Assembly (NCBI RefSeq): GCF_000427445.1
Contig: NZ_KE386496.1
Location: 2,150,506-2,214,505, forward strand
DNA from: Methylocapsa acidiphila B2
GTDB lineage: Bacteria > Pseudomonadota > Alphaproteobacteria > Rhizobiales > Beijerinckiaceae
Reading direction: 5' to 3'
Length of the DNA stretch: 64,000 nt
The translations under genes were made by a program, and so were the position numbers. The notes beneath the pieces are model-generated. The model was given only the letters and a program-made list of their open reading frames with translations, made no database searches and was not told the DNA's origin. Every line of letters begins with the position of its first letter. The first letter of the stretch is position 1. Below are positions 41,656 through 50,098 of this stretch, in pieces.

Positions 41656-42743
41656 GCCGATGGCGCCTTATCGCTTAGCGGAGGTCCAACCCTCGCCAAG
41701 CTATTTAGAATGTCAGGGCTGACCGAATGATATAGGTTCGCGCGCGCGCTTGGTCGACTAATTCCAAGCCGAATTTGCAGCGCAGCCGAGAAATGACGAT
41801 GCGATACATGCCAAAGTCGCGCAACTCACATTGCGTATCAATTTGCGAACTCCGCCAAAAAATAGAGGCCATGAAATACAGCTGATATCTCGCAAATTAT
41901 TTGCCGTACAACCGAACATTCTCCACAATATTTATATATCCGGCGCTTAAATATGAATGACATCAAAATCTAATTATAGCTGCGATATAGCCATCGAAGC
42001 AAGAGACAAAAATGCGCAGCTGCCCGTCCGCCGCCGCGCGGAAACAGTAAACGGACCGAGCAAGGGATTCAGTGGCGGAGCGCGAACTTACGCGAAGCTC
42101 TGGGCCGTCGAATTTCACGTTAGTTTCCTCGACCGAACAGAGCCGTTCCGGCTGAAAATTGAGACAGGCGCCCATAGACGATAGACGATATAGCTCACCT
42201 GCGTAAGTCTCGTCGGCGACATTTCGCACATCGCTGCAAACACCCTCGATGCAAATTTCCAGGCCGCTCTCGGCCCCGCCGCCGTAGATTTATATCGCAT
42301 AGTTTATATCATCGCAGTATATTTTAGATCGACATGCGAATTATGCCGCTCCTGATCGAATAACTAGCGGGACGCCATTTATTAAATTGGTCTTACTATT
42401 TATAAGCAACCGTAAATTGCAAATTTATAAAAAGCATATTTTTGTAAATCAGTGGCCACTATATGATTAATTTTTATATATAATACGACGAATATCTTAT
42501 TTATATAAGTATTTCAAAATAAGCTTATTTTGACCGCGCCACTTAAGCTATTCAGGACGGCGATTTTCCACGCATCCTCCGCATCTTGAAGGAGAGGAAA
42601 TAACGCCGCGCTGGATGGCCGCCGGGTCAAGCACCCCGCTTCGGAGCGGCGTTCGCCGACGTGATCTCGCCGTGCAAAATCTCGCTCAAGATAAAGCTGT
42701 TCATATGCTATAATGTGAAAAGCCTCAGCAAAGGGTCCCTCGC
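41656..42743. other. AT-rich divergent regulatory spacer
   Basis: This 1088-base region separates the NRPS operon (minus) from the JmjC-like genes (plus). From about 41,870 to 42,550 it is strikingly rich in A and T, with long runs such as AATTTTTATATATAATACGA near 42470, in contrast to the GC-rich window. Both promoters must lie here. One minus-strand frame (41963-42229, 88 codons) contains SSMGACLNFQ, faintly like a PilZ domain, but has no credible start; it could be a gene remnant. I see no gene I can support. Confidence 0.6.
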
Positions 42744-43616
42744 ATGCGAGACGAACTTTTTTTTAGAGACGAAGAACCCGCGGAGCAGTGCCGCGGGGCG
42801 TTGAACAGGCGGCCGTTTCGGATCGGCCATGCGCTCGCCGGCCATCCATTGCTTTCGCTGGACGCCCTCGCCGCTCAAGCCGAGGCGGGGAGCAAGCGCA
42901 AGGACGGGTTTTATTTCGACGCTGGCGATCTTGCCTTCACCGATAAATGGGGCGCAAAGCCGACGCCCAATTTGACCGTCGCGCAAATCTTCGACCAGAT
43001 CGAAACCGTCGGCGCGTGGATCGTCCTGCACCACCTCGAAGCCGATCCTCGTTACAAGGCTCTCCAAGACGAGTTCGGCGAGTTTTTTCGGAAATCCATC
43101 GCCGATCCGGACGACGCCAAACTGTTGAGCAATCCCGATTTCCAGGTCTTCATCTCCTCCCCGCGGCGCAAGACCCCCTACCATTTCGACGAGGAAACGA
43201 ACTTCCTCATGCAGATCCAGGGCTCCAAGACGATCTGGATTTGCGATCCGCTCGACCGCGACGCGACGACGGAAGACGAGATTGAGCGCTTCTACGCGGG
43301 GCAGGTCCTGACCGCCGGCAATTTCAAGCCTCATGCCGAAGCGACGGCGCGGCGATTCGATCTTTCGCCCGGCGAGGGCGTCCACATTCCCATGCACGCT
43401 GGGCATTGGGTGCAAAACCATGACGCCGTCTCGGTGTCGATCGCGCTCGACTTCGAATATCCGCGCTGGAAATACGCCAACGTCTATCAAGCGAATTACT
43501 ATCTGCGGAAGGCTGGTCTTTCGCCTCGGCCCCCGGGCCGCTCGCGCCTCTTCGACCGGCCAAAATCGGCGGCGATCAGCGGCCTGCGGGCGGTCAAAAA
43601 TCTAGTGCGCTGCTGA
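42744..43616 (+). CDS. JmjC/cupin_8 oxygenase-like protein
   Basis: The protein (290 residues) has a double-stranded beta-helix with a likely Fe(II)/2-oxoglutarate site: His and Asp in RKTPYHFDEETNFLMQIQGS and a distal His in GVHIPMHAGHWVQNHDAVSV. The Lys/Thr in QGSKTIWICDP resembles the cosubstrate-binding strand. Such enzymes hydroxylate amino acids, peptides or proteins. It begins the divergent transcript opposite the NRPS operon and is followed by a second protein of the same superfamily, so tailoring of the peptide product is a reasonable guess. The ATG at 42744 follows AAAGGG. Confidence 0.82.
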   Translation: MRDELFFRDEEPAEQCRGALNRRPFRIGHALAGHPLLSLDALAAQAEAGSKRKDGFYFDAGDLAFTDKWGAKPTPNLTVAQIFDQIETVGAWIVLHHLEADPRYKALQDEFGEFFRKSIADPDDAKLLSNPDFQVFISSPRRKTPYHFDEETNFLMQIQGSKTIWICDPLDRDATTEDEIERFYAGQVLTAGNFKPHAEATARRFDLSPGEGVHIPMHAGHWVQNHDAVSVSIALDFEYPRWKYANVYQANYYLRKAGLSPRPPGRSRLFDRPKSAAISGLRAVKNLVRC

Positions 43617-43829
43617 GCCGCACGCGGCATTTTGCCAGCGTGGAAGGGATGAACCGCGGCGCCTGAGACGTCAGCCCGGGCTTGGCGCGAATGTCACGAC
43701 TACGCTATGATCGGGCCGGACCAGCCGGGGTCCGTCCCCCAAGTCTTGAATTCAGCCATGGTCGTTTCGGCGCTTCAGCGCGCCGCCGACCAATTCGGGC
43801 GCAAATCTATTGCCAGCGAGGAGAATTTT

Positions 43830-44747
43830 ATGGAGACGACTGAAACCTTGGCGATAGCGCGGCGGCGCAACCTCCCCTACGCCGAATTCGAGCGCGACTA
43901 TCTAATACCCAACAGGCCGGTCATCCTGACCGGCTGCATGGAGAATTGGCCGGCGCTCTCCAAATGGTCGCCGGAATTTTTCAAACGGGAATATGGCGCG
44001 GCGTCGGTGACGGTCGAAGGCGAAGAGAGCACGCTCGGCGCGTTCATCGACCGCGTGCTCGACTCGAGCCCGGCGCATCCATCGCCTTATCTCAAGGATG
44101 TCGTCGTCAAAGATCTCGGCGGCCGCAAACTGATGAACGACATCGAGCCCTTCTGCGAATATTCCTTTCCGAATTGGCTGCCGGGCGACTATTTGGTCTC
44201 GAAGGTCAAGAATCTGTTCAATTCCGCGCAGATTGAGCTTTTCATCGGCGGCGAGGGGACGAAGCTCGGCGAGATCCATTACGACTATATCCACGCCCAC
44301 ACCGTGCTCTGCCAAATTTACGGGCGCAAGGCGTTCACGGTCTTTCCGCCCGAAGACGCGCCTTGGCTTTACGCGAAAGGCCCGATGGCCGCGATCAAGG
44401 ATCTCGATTCGGTCGATCGCGAGCGCTTCCCTCTGTTCGACCGCGCGACGCCGATTTCCTTTGTGCAGGAGCCCGGCGAGATCGTTTTCCTGCCGAGCGG
44501 CTGGTGGCACACGACTCGGCTGCTGTCGGCCTCGATCGCCGTCGGCGTCAATTTCGCCAACGCCTCGAATTGGGCGGCCGTGATCCAGGATCTTCGCGAG
44601 TCCTCGTCGCTGGCGCGCCTGCCGCTTGTGGGGACGGCGCTCGCCACCTATCTTTCCGCGCTCGGCCGCGCCAAGGAGGCCCGTGGTCCCTTCGCCGGCG
44701 CCGACGAGCTCGGCATTGTCCCCGCGCAAACCCGGCTGGAGGCGTAG
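43830..44747 (+). CDS. JmjC/cupin_8 oxygenase-like protein
   Basis: This 305-residue protein belongs to the cupin_8/JmjC group (asparagine- or arginine-hydroxylase-like). The N-terminal LPYAEFERDYLIPNRPVILT is typical. Metal ligands are His and Asp in GEIHYDYIHAHTVLCQIYGR and His in PGEIVFLPSGWWHTTRLLSA. The ATG at 43830 has GAGGAG seven bases upstream, which decides the start over an open frame reaching 43707. It lies 213 bases after the first JmjC-like gene on the same strand. The two proteins are clearly divergent in sequence, so this is not a recent duplication. Confidence 0.85.
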   Translation: METTETLAIARRRNLPYAEFERDYLIPNRPVILTGCMENWPALSKWSPEFFKREYGAASVTVEGEESTLGAFIDRVLDSSPAHPSPYLKDVVVKDLGGRKLMNDIEPFCEYSFPNWLPGDYLVSKVKNLFNSAQIELFIGGEGTKLGEIHYDYIHAHTVLCQIYGRKAFTVFPPEDAPWLYAKGPMAAIKDLDSVDRERFPLFDRATPISFVQEPGEIVFLPSGWWHTTRLLSASIAVGVNFANASNWAAVIQDLRESSSLARLPLVGTALATYLSALGRAKEARGPFAGADELGIVPAQTRLEA

Positions 44748-44816
44748 GCCAACGCCTGAGGCGCGCGAGAGCAGCGGGTGAAGCCTTATCGAGCGAATGG
44801 CCTCATCCGCTCGAGC

Positions 44817-44860
44817 CGAACGGGCTTTTGGACGCCGTTGACAGCCCATAAGCCCGTTCG
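44817..44860. repeat. Inverted repeat, 11-bp arms
   Basis: CGAACGGGCTT and its exact reverse complement are separated by about 22 bases, 70 bases after the second JmjC-like gene. No T-run follows, so it is a weak terminator candidate at most. It lies close to the junction between the biosynthetic block and the DUF983-SURF1 genes. Confidence 0.5.
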
Positions 44861-45038
44861 CTGGCGACGGGATTTCCGATCCGGCTCGGAACAGCCGCCG
44901 GCGGCGCCCGCGACAGGAGGCCGCTGCACGCATCAGGAATGCCGGTTGCCGCGCCGTCTCGTTCCGCTCTAAAAGCCGGAAGCAATGGATTTCCTCCGCG
45001 GGCCGCCTCCCGCGCCCTTCAACGGAATGCGAGCCCCC

Positions 45039-45416
45039 ATGGCCAACGACGAAGCTTCCTCCCTTTGGTCCGCCACGATCAAGGGCATGACCGGCTCCTG
45101 CCCGCGATGCGGCCGCGGCAAGCTGTTCAAAGGGTTGCTCGACGTTGCACCGGCTTGCAACAAATGCGGGCTTGATTTCAAATTTATCGACACCGGCGAC
45201 GGTCCGGCGGTCTTCGTCACGCTCATCGCCGGCTTGGCCGTGCTCGGCCTCGCGCTTTGGGCCGAGTTGCGCTATGAGCCGCCGATCTGGGTTCATCTCG
45301 TCATCTTCCTGCCTATGACGCTTATCGTTTGCATCGGCCTCCTGCGCCCGACAAAAGGGCTGCTCATCGCCATGCAATATCGCAATGAGGCGGAAGAAGG
45401 CCGGCTCGAAAACTGA
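45039..45416 (+). CDS. DUF983 membrane protein with zinc-ribbon-like motif
   Basis: The product (125 residues) has two CxxC pairs in GSCPRCGRGKLFKG and ACNKCGLDF, followed by two membrane helices (FVTLIAGLAVLGLALWAELR and WVHLVIFLPMTLIVCIGLLR). DUF983 genes lie beside SURF1 and ctaE in many alphaproteobacteria and are presumed to help oxidase assembly, but no biochemical function is fixed. In-frame ATGs at 44985 and 45027 are alternative starts; I chose the one closest to the conserved region. Confidence 0.85.
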   Translation: MANDEASSLWSATIKGMTGSCPRCGRGKLFKGLLDVAPACNKCGLDFKFIDTGDGPAVFVTLIAGLAVLGLALWAELRYEPPIWVHLVIFLPMTLIVCIGLLRPTKGLLIAMQYRNEAEEGRLEN

Positions 45417-45418
45417 AA

Positions 45419-46150
45419 ATGCGTCGTCCTCGCGCAGGCCTGTTCTGGCTCTTGGCGCTCGTCGTCGCGGCCGAGGCCATCCTTGCCGGCTTAGGCGTCT
45501 GGCAGCTTCAGAGGCTCGCCTGGAAAACCGGCGTGATCGCCCAGATCGAGGCGCGCGCCGAAGCGGCGCCAGAGCCGCTCCCGCCGCAAGCCGAATGGGG
45601 AGATCTTCGGCCCGACGATTATGAATATCGCCATGTCTGGCTCAGCGGCCGCTACGAAAATGACAAGGAGGCGCTGGTCTTCCGGGCCTCCGGCGGGCCG
45701 CGGCGGGAGCCTGGCTATCTCGTCCTCGCGCCGCTGCGGCTGCGGTCCGGGGCCTATGTTCTCGTCAATCGCGGCTTTGTCCCTCTCGACCGAAAGAATG
45801 CGGAGACGCGAAGCGCTGGAAACATCGAGGGCGAGACGCGCGTCACAGGCTTGATGCGCCGGCCCGAGCCGCGCAATTTCTTCACGCCCCGCGACGATCC
45901 GGCCAGCGGGAGTTATTTCACCCGCGATCCAGGCTTGATCGCCGCCCATTTCGCGCTCGCGCCAGCCGCGCCGTTCAGCATCGACGCCGACGACGCGCCG
46001 GTCCCCGGCGGCTGGCCGAAGGGCGGCGCGACCGAACTCGCCATCCCAAACAATCATCTGTCCTACGCCTTGACCTGGTTCGGCCTCGGATTAAGCCTTG
46101 CCGGGGTCTTCGGGGCCTATGCCTGGAGCGAATTCCGCTCCCGGGCATGA
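45419..46150 (+). CDS. SURF1 family cytochrome oxidase biogenesis protein
   Basis: SURF1 (Shy1) helps insert haem a into oxidase subunit I. The protein (243 residues) has an N-terminal helix (LFWLLALVVAAEAILAGLGV) running into the hallmark GVWQLQRLAWK, a periplasmic domain with PGYLVLAPLRLRSGAYVLVN and RGFVP, and a C-terminal helix preceded by NNHLSYALTWFGLGLSLAGV. It starts 2 bases after the DUF983 stop, so the two are co-transcribed. Confidence 0.95.
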   Translation: MRRPRAGLFWLLALVVAAEAILAGLGVWQLQRLAWKTGVIAQIEARAEAAPEPLPPQAEWGDLRPDDYEYRHVWLSGRYENDKEALVFRASGGPRREPGYLVLAPLRLRSGAYVLVNRGFVPLDRKNAETRSAGNIEGETRVTGLMRRPEPRNFFTPRDDPASGSYFTRDPGLIAAHFALAPAAPFSIDADDAPVPGGWPKGGATELAIPNNHLSYALTWFGLGLSLAGVFGAYAWSEFRSRA

Positions 46151-46270
46151 GATCGGGCGGGCTTCGCGCGCGAGCGGCGGGGCGGTCCGGCGCGCGTGGC
46201 GCTGTCAGACGACGCGCTTCGTGCTAAAGGGGACGAGGCTCTTGCTGACACCAGGTTCAAGATTCATCAC

Positions 46271-47689
46271 GTGAGATATATTTCGACGCGCGGCGAAGCG
46301 CCGCCCCTCTCCTTCACCGAAACGCTTCTGGCTGGCCTCGCGCAGGACGGCGGGCTCTATTTGCCCGAGACCTATCCGAGCCTCGGCGCGGATGAGATCG
46401 CCGGTTTCGCGGGCAAACCCTATGCGGACGTCGCCTTGGCGGTGATCTCGCCATTCGTCGCCGGCGAGATCGAGACCGGCGCGCTACGGAGAATGATCGA
46501 AGAGGCCTATGCGGGCTTTCGCCATCCCGCGGTCGCGCCGCTCGCCCAGATCGATAGCAATCTTTTCGCGCTCGAGCTGTTCCACGGTCCGACGCTCGCC
46601 TTCAAGGACGTCGCGATGCAGCTCCTCGCGCGCCTGATCGATCATGCGCTGAAGGCGCGCGGGCAGCGGGCGACGATCGTCGGCGCCACCTCCGGCGATA
46701 CGGGCGCCGCCGCCATCGAGGCCTTTCGCGGACTCGATCAGGTGGATGTGTTCATTCTCTATCCGCACGGACGGGTGTCCGACGTTCAGCGCCGGCAAAT
46801 GACGACCGTCGCGGCCGACAATGTCCATGCGATCGCGCTCGAAGGCAATTTCGACGACGCGCAAGCCCGCGTGAAGGCGATGTTCAATCACAGAGCTTTT
46901 CGCGACGAGTTCGGCCTCTGCGGCGTCAATTCGATCAATTGGGCGCGCATCGTCGCCCAGACGGTCTATTATTTCACGAGCGCCGCCGTGCTCGGCGGCC
47001 CCTTGCGCCCAGTGTCCTTCGCCACGCCGACCGGAAATTTCGGCGATATTTTCGCCGGCTGGATCGCCAAGCGGATGGGTCTTCCGATCGACCGGCTGAT
47101 CATCGCGGCCAACGCCAACGATATTCTGCCCCGCGCCCTGGCGAGCGCGAGCTATGCGCTGGGCGAAGTCCAAGCGACGCAATCGCCGTCGATGGACATC
47201 CAGGTGTCGTCGAATTTCGAGCGGCTTCTCTTCGAGGCCTATGGACGCGACCCGCGCGCGGTTCGCGGCAAGATGGCCTCTCTGCTTCAGTCGGGCGCCT
47301 TTTCGATCGACCGAGGCCCGCTCGCGGCCATCCGAAGCGAATTCGACGCCTTCAGCACGGGCGAAGCCGAGACGACTCAAGAGATCGGGAATACGTGGCG
47401 CGGGTCCGGCTATCTTGTCGATCCGCATACGGCCGTCGGCCTTCGCGCCGCGCGCCTTGCGCAGCCGCGCGACCCGTTGATCCCGCATATCGTTCTCGCT
47501 ACGGCGCATCCGGCCAAATTCCCCGACGCGATCGAGCGGGCGACCGGCGCAAGGCCCGGCCTGCCCGCCCATCTTTCCGATCTTCTCGAAAGGGACGAGC
47601 GCTTTTCGGTCGTTGCAAACGATCAGAGCGAGGTCGAGCGCTTCATTCGCGCCCGCGCCAGACGCGAATCGAGCCGGGCTGCGTCATGA
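46271..47689 (+). CDS. thrC: Threonine synthase
   Basis: ThrC converts O-phosphohomoserine to threonine with PLP. The protein (about 472 residues) begins RYISTRGEAPPLSFTETLLA. The PLP lysine is in FHGPTLAFKDVAMQLLARLI, and the phosphate loop is in GATSGDTGAAAIEAFRG, with GVNSINWARIVAQTVYYF further on. I place the start at GTG 46271 by homology; an in-frame GTG at 46196 would add 25 residues that look unlike the family. thrB, for the previous step, lies at 55774. Confidence 0.93.
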   Translation: MRYISTRGEAPPLSFTETLLAGLAQDGGLYLPETYPSLGADEIAGFAGKPYADVALAVISPFVAGEIETGALRRMIEEAYAGFRHPAVAPLAQIDSNLFALELFHGPTLAFKDVAMQLLARLIDHALKARGQRATIVGATSGDTGAAAIEAFRGLDQVDVFILYPHGRVSDVQRRQMTTVAADNVHAIALEGNFDDAQARVKAMFNHRAFRDEFGLCGVNSINWARIVAQTVYYFTSAAVLGGPLRPVSFATPTGNFGDIFAGWIAKRMGLPIDRLIIAANANDILPRALASASYALGEVQATQSPSMDIQVSSNFERLLFEAYGRDPRAVRGKMASLLQSGAFSIDRGPLAAIRSEFDAFSTGEAETTQEIGNTWRGSGYLVDPHTAVGLRAARLAQPRDPLIPHIVLATAHPAKFPDAIERATGARPGLPAHLSDLLERDERFSVVANDQSEVERFIRARARRESSRAAS

Positions 47690-48951
47690 GCGTCGAGATC
47701 ACCACCCTGCCCTCAGGCCTCAGAATCGTCACCGATCGCATGGCCCATCTCGAGACAGCCTCCTTGGGCGCCTGGGTCGGCGCCGGCTCGCGGCATGAAG
47801 GGCCGCACGAGCACGGCCTCTCCCATCTTCTCGAACATATGGCTTTCAAAGGCACGAAGCGACGCTCGGCGCGGGCGATCGCCGAGGAGATCGAGGCCGC
47901 AGGCGGCGACCTGAACGCGGCGACGAGCACGGAGCACACGGCCTATTACGCCCATGTCCTCGCCGAGGACGCGCCGCTCGCGCTCGACATTCTGGCCGAT
48001 ATCCTCACCGAGAGCACCTTCGATGCAGCCGAGCTCGAACGCGAGAAAAGCGTCATCCTGCAAGAGATCGGCGCGGTAGAGGACACGCCGGACGATCTCG
48101 TCTTCGATATTTTCAGCGCCTCGGCCTTTCCCGATCAGCCGATCGGCCGACCAATTCTCGGCACGCCGACGCAAGTGACTGGGTTCGGCCGAGAGGCGAT
48201 CGGCGCCTATCTCGGCTCCCACTATTTCAGCAGCGCGATCGTCGTCGGCGCGGCCGGCGCCGTCGAGCACAACCGCATCGTTGATGAAGCGGAAAAGCGC
48301 TTCGCGGGGCTTCCCGCCGAACCTCCTGCCTCGGAAAGCCCGCCGGCGCGTTATCGAGGCGGCGACATTCGGCTCAAGCGGCGGCTTGAGCAGGCCCATA
48401 TCGTCGTTGGATTCGAGGGCCTTCCCTATCATCACGAGGATTTCTACGCCCTGCAGATCTTCTCCAACGCGGTCGGCGGCGGCATGTCCTCGCGCCTGTT
48501 TCAGGAGGTGCGCGAAGCCCGCGGCCTCGCCTATTCGATCCATGCCTTTCATTGGGGCTATTCGGACGTAGGCCTATTCGGCTTTTACGCCGCGACCGGC
48601 CGAAAGGACGTCGGCGAACTCATGCCGGTCGCGCTCGATTGCCTTGGAGAGGCGGCGCAAAGCCTCGGCGAAGGCGAGATCCGGCGCGCCAAGGCGCAGA
48701 TGAAGCTCTCCCTTCTCGCCGCGCTCGAATCGCCGGCAGCCCGGGCGGAGCAGATCGCGCGGCAGCTGATGGCCTTCGATCGCATCCTCACCCGCGAGGA
48801 AATCATCTCCCGGATCGACGCGCTCGAACTGGCCCAGATCCGCGCCGCCGGCGCGCGCACCCTCAGTTCCGCGCCGACCGTCGCCGCGGTCGGGCCCGTC
48901 GCCAAGGTCTTCGGTCCCGACCGCATCGCCGAGCGGCTGCGAGGTCTGTGA
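47686..48951 (+). CDS. M16 family zinc peptidase (mitochondrial processing peptidase-like)
   Basis: This 421-residue protease has the inverted zinc motif HxxEH in GLSHLLEHMAFKGTKRRSAR and the distal Glu region (LEREKSVILQEIGAVEDTPD). The R/Y pair region EVREARGLAYSIHAFHWGYS completes the active site. Proteins of this type are close to the ancestor of the mitochondrial processing peptidase beta subunit; the bacterial substrates are not well known. Its start overlaps the thrC stop (ATGA). Confidence 0.93.
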   Translation: MSVEITTLPSGLRIVTDRMAHLETASLGAWVGAGSRHEGPHEHGLSHLLEHMAFKGTKRRSARAIAEEIEAAGGDLNAATSTEHTAYYAHVLAEDAPLALDILADILTESTFDAAELEREKSVILQEIGAVEDTPDDLVFDIFSASAFPDQPIGRPILGTPTQVTGFGREAIGAYLGSHYFSSAIVVGAAGAVEHNRIVDEAEKRFAGLPAEPPASESPPARYRGGDIRLKRRLEQAHIVVGFEGLPYHHEDFYALQIFSNAVGGGMSSRLFQEVREARGLAYSIHAFHWGYSDVGLFGFYAATGRKDVGELMPVALDCLGEAAQSLGEGEIRRAKAQMKLSLLAALESPAARAEQIARQLMAFDRILTREEIISRIDALELAQIRAAGARTLSSAPTVAAVGPVAKVFGPDRIAERLRGL

Positions 48952-48963
48952 AGGAGCGGCTCA

Positions 48964-49569
48964 ATGGCACTTTTCCGACTGAGCCCCCCGAGCGAAAGCG
49001 CGACCTTCGTCCGCGGCGAGGGCGTTTTTCTGCGCCCGCCGGAGATGCGGGACTTCGACGCCTGGGCCGGCTTGCGCGAGCGAAGCCGCGCTTTTCTGAC
49101 GCCTTGGGAGCCGACCTGGCCGGGCGACGACCTGACGCGCGCCTCGTTTCGGCGCAGGCTGCGCCGCCACCAGCAGGAAATCGAAAACGACGAAGCCTAT
49201 CCCTTCCTAGTCTTTCGGGACGATGAAAGCCTGTTGGGCGGCCTGACGCTCGGCCAGGTCAAGCGCGGCGTGGTTCAAGCGGCGACGCTCGGCTATTGGA
49301 TCGGCGCGCCCCATGCCGGCAAGGGTTACATGTCTCGCGCGGTTCGGGCGGTGATCGGCTTCGCCTTCGGCGCGCTCCGGCTACACCGGATCGAAGCGTC
49401 ATGCCTGCCGCATAATGTAGCGTCCACCCGGCTCCTGGAGCGAGCCGGTTTCCAGCGGGAGGGTTATGCGCGCGCCTATTTGCGGATCAACGGCGCCTGG
49501 CAGGACCATCTGCTCTACGCCCTGCTCGAAACCGATCCGCCGCCGCCACCCCTGGTCCGGCGCGAGTAG
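48964..49569 (+). CDS. GNAT acetyltransferase, RimJ/RimL-like
   Basis: The protein (201 residues) has the RimJ/RimL pattern: VFLRPPEMRDFDAWAGLRER, a central TLGYWIGAPHAGKGYMSRAV with the acetyl-CoA pyrophosphate loop, and LHRIEASCLPHNVASTRLLE. This subfamily acetylates N-termini of ribosomal proteins or small amines. It starts 12 bases after the M16 peptidase gene, a neighbour pair common in this group. Confidence 0.9.
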   Translation: MALFRLSPPSESATFVRGEGVFLRPPEMRDFDAWAGLRERSRAFLTPWEPTWPGDDLTRASFRRRLRRHQQEIENDEAYPFLVFRDDESLLGGLTLGQVKRGVVQAATLGYWIGAPHAGKGYMSRAVRAVIGFAFGALRLHRIEASCLPHNVASTRLLERAGFQREGYARAYLRINGAWQDHLLYALLETDPPPPPLVRRE

Positions 49570-49744
49570 GCCCCTTCGCGGCGCGGTTCGGCTGCGCAGG
49601 GCGACGCCGAACCGACAGGCGGCGCATGAATTGATCGGACCCGCCCCCCGTTCTATTTATTAGGCTGCGATCTTTCTTGCATGGACGACCGGCGCTCGTC
49701 GCGCCGCAGGAAGGGCCGGCGAAAACTGCGAAGTGGAGACGGCA

Positions 49745-49969
49745 ATGTCCGACCTGAAACCGGTTGAAGAAAAGATCGACGAACTGATTGCGGTTTGCGC
49801 GGCGATCAGCGCTTTTGTCTGTGAAATTCCTGAAGCGAAGCTCGTCGAGATGCCGAAGCTCAAGGCTCTGCTCTCAGCGCATTCAGGCTTGACCGAGCAT
49901 CAAAAGAAACTCGCGATCGACGCCGCACGAGAGATGAAGCATGCGGTCCAGGCCAAATTCGGGCACTAA
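49745..49969 (+). CDS. Small helical hypothetical protein
   Basis: This 74-residue protein (MSDLKPVEEKIDELIAVCAA...) is predicted largely alpha-helical, with no signal peptide or membrane segment. I do not recognise it. The ATG at 49745 follows GGAGACGG; an in-frame ATG at 49733 is also possible. The codon and base composition are normal for the window, and it stands alone between the GNAT gene and the EAL gene. Confidence 0.65.
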   Translation: MSDLKPVEEKIDELIAVCAAISAFVCEIPEAKLVEMPKLKALLSAHSGLTEHQKKLAIDAAREMKHAVQAKFGH

Positions 49970-50098
49970 GCGGCGCACGGCTCCGTTCCAGGCGCCTCGC
50001 AAATGACAAGAATACCTTGTTTTCAGGGGTATTGCCGGTCAGCATCTGGCGCGACGCCGGCGTGCGGGCGTTCCGCCCCTGAGACAGACAGGTCGTTA

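Noticed and set aside
41963-42229. Possible PilZ-like gene in the AT-rich spacer
   Set aside because: Only a short stretch (SSMGACLNFQ) resembles PilZ; no start signal, too short, and the rest does not fit.
26755-45038. Mobile element ends or direct repeats flanking the accessory block
   Set aside because: I compared the two edges by eye and found only a short GCTTTTGG similarity, which is within chance.
46196-46270. Upstream GTG start for thrC
   Set aside because: The added residues precede the conserved family N-terminus RYISTRGEAPPLSF and look unlike the family.
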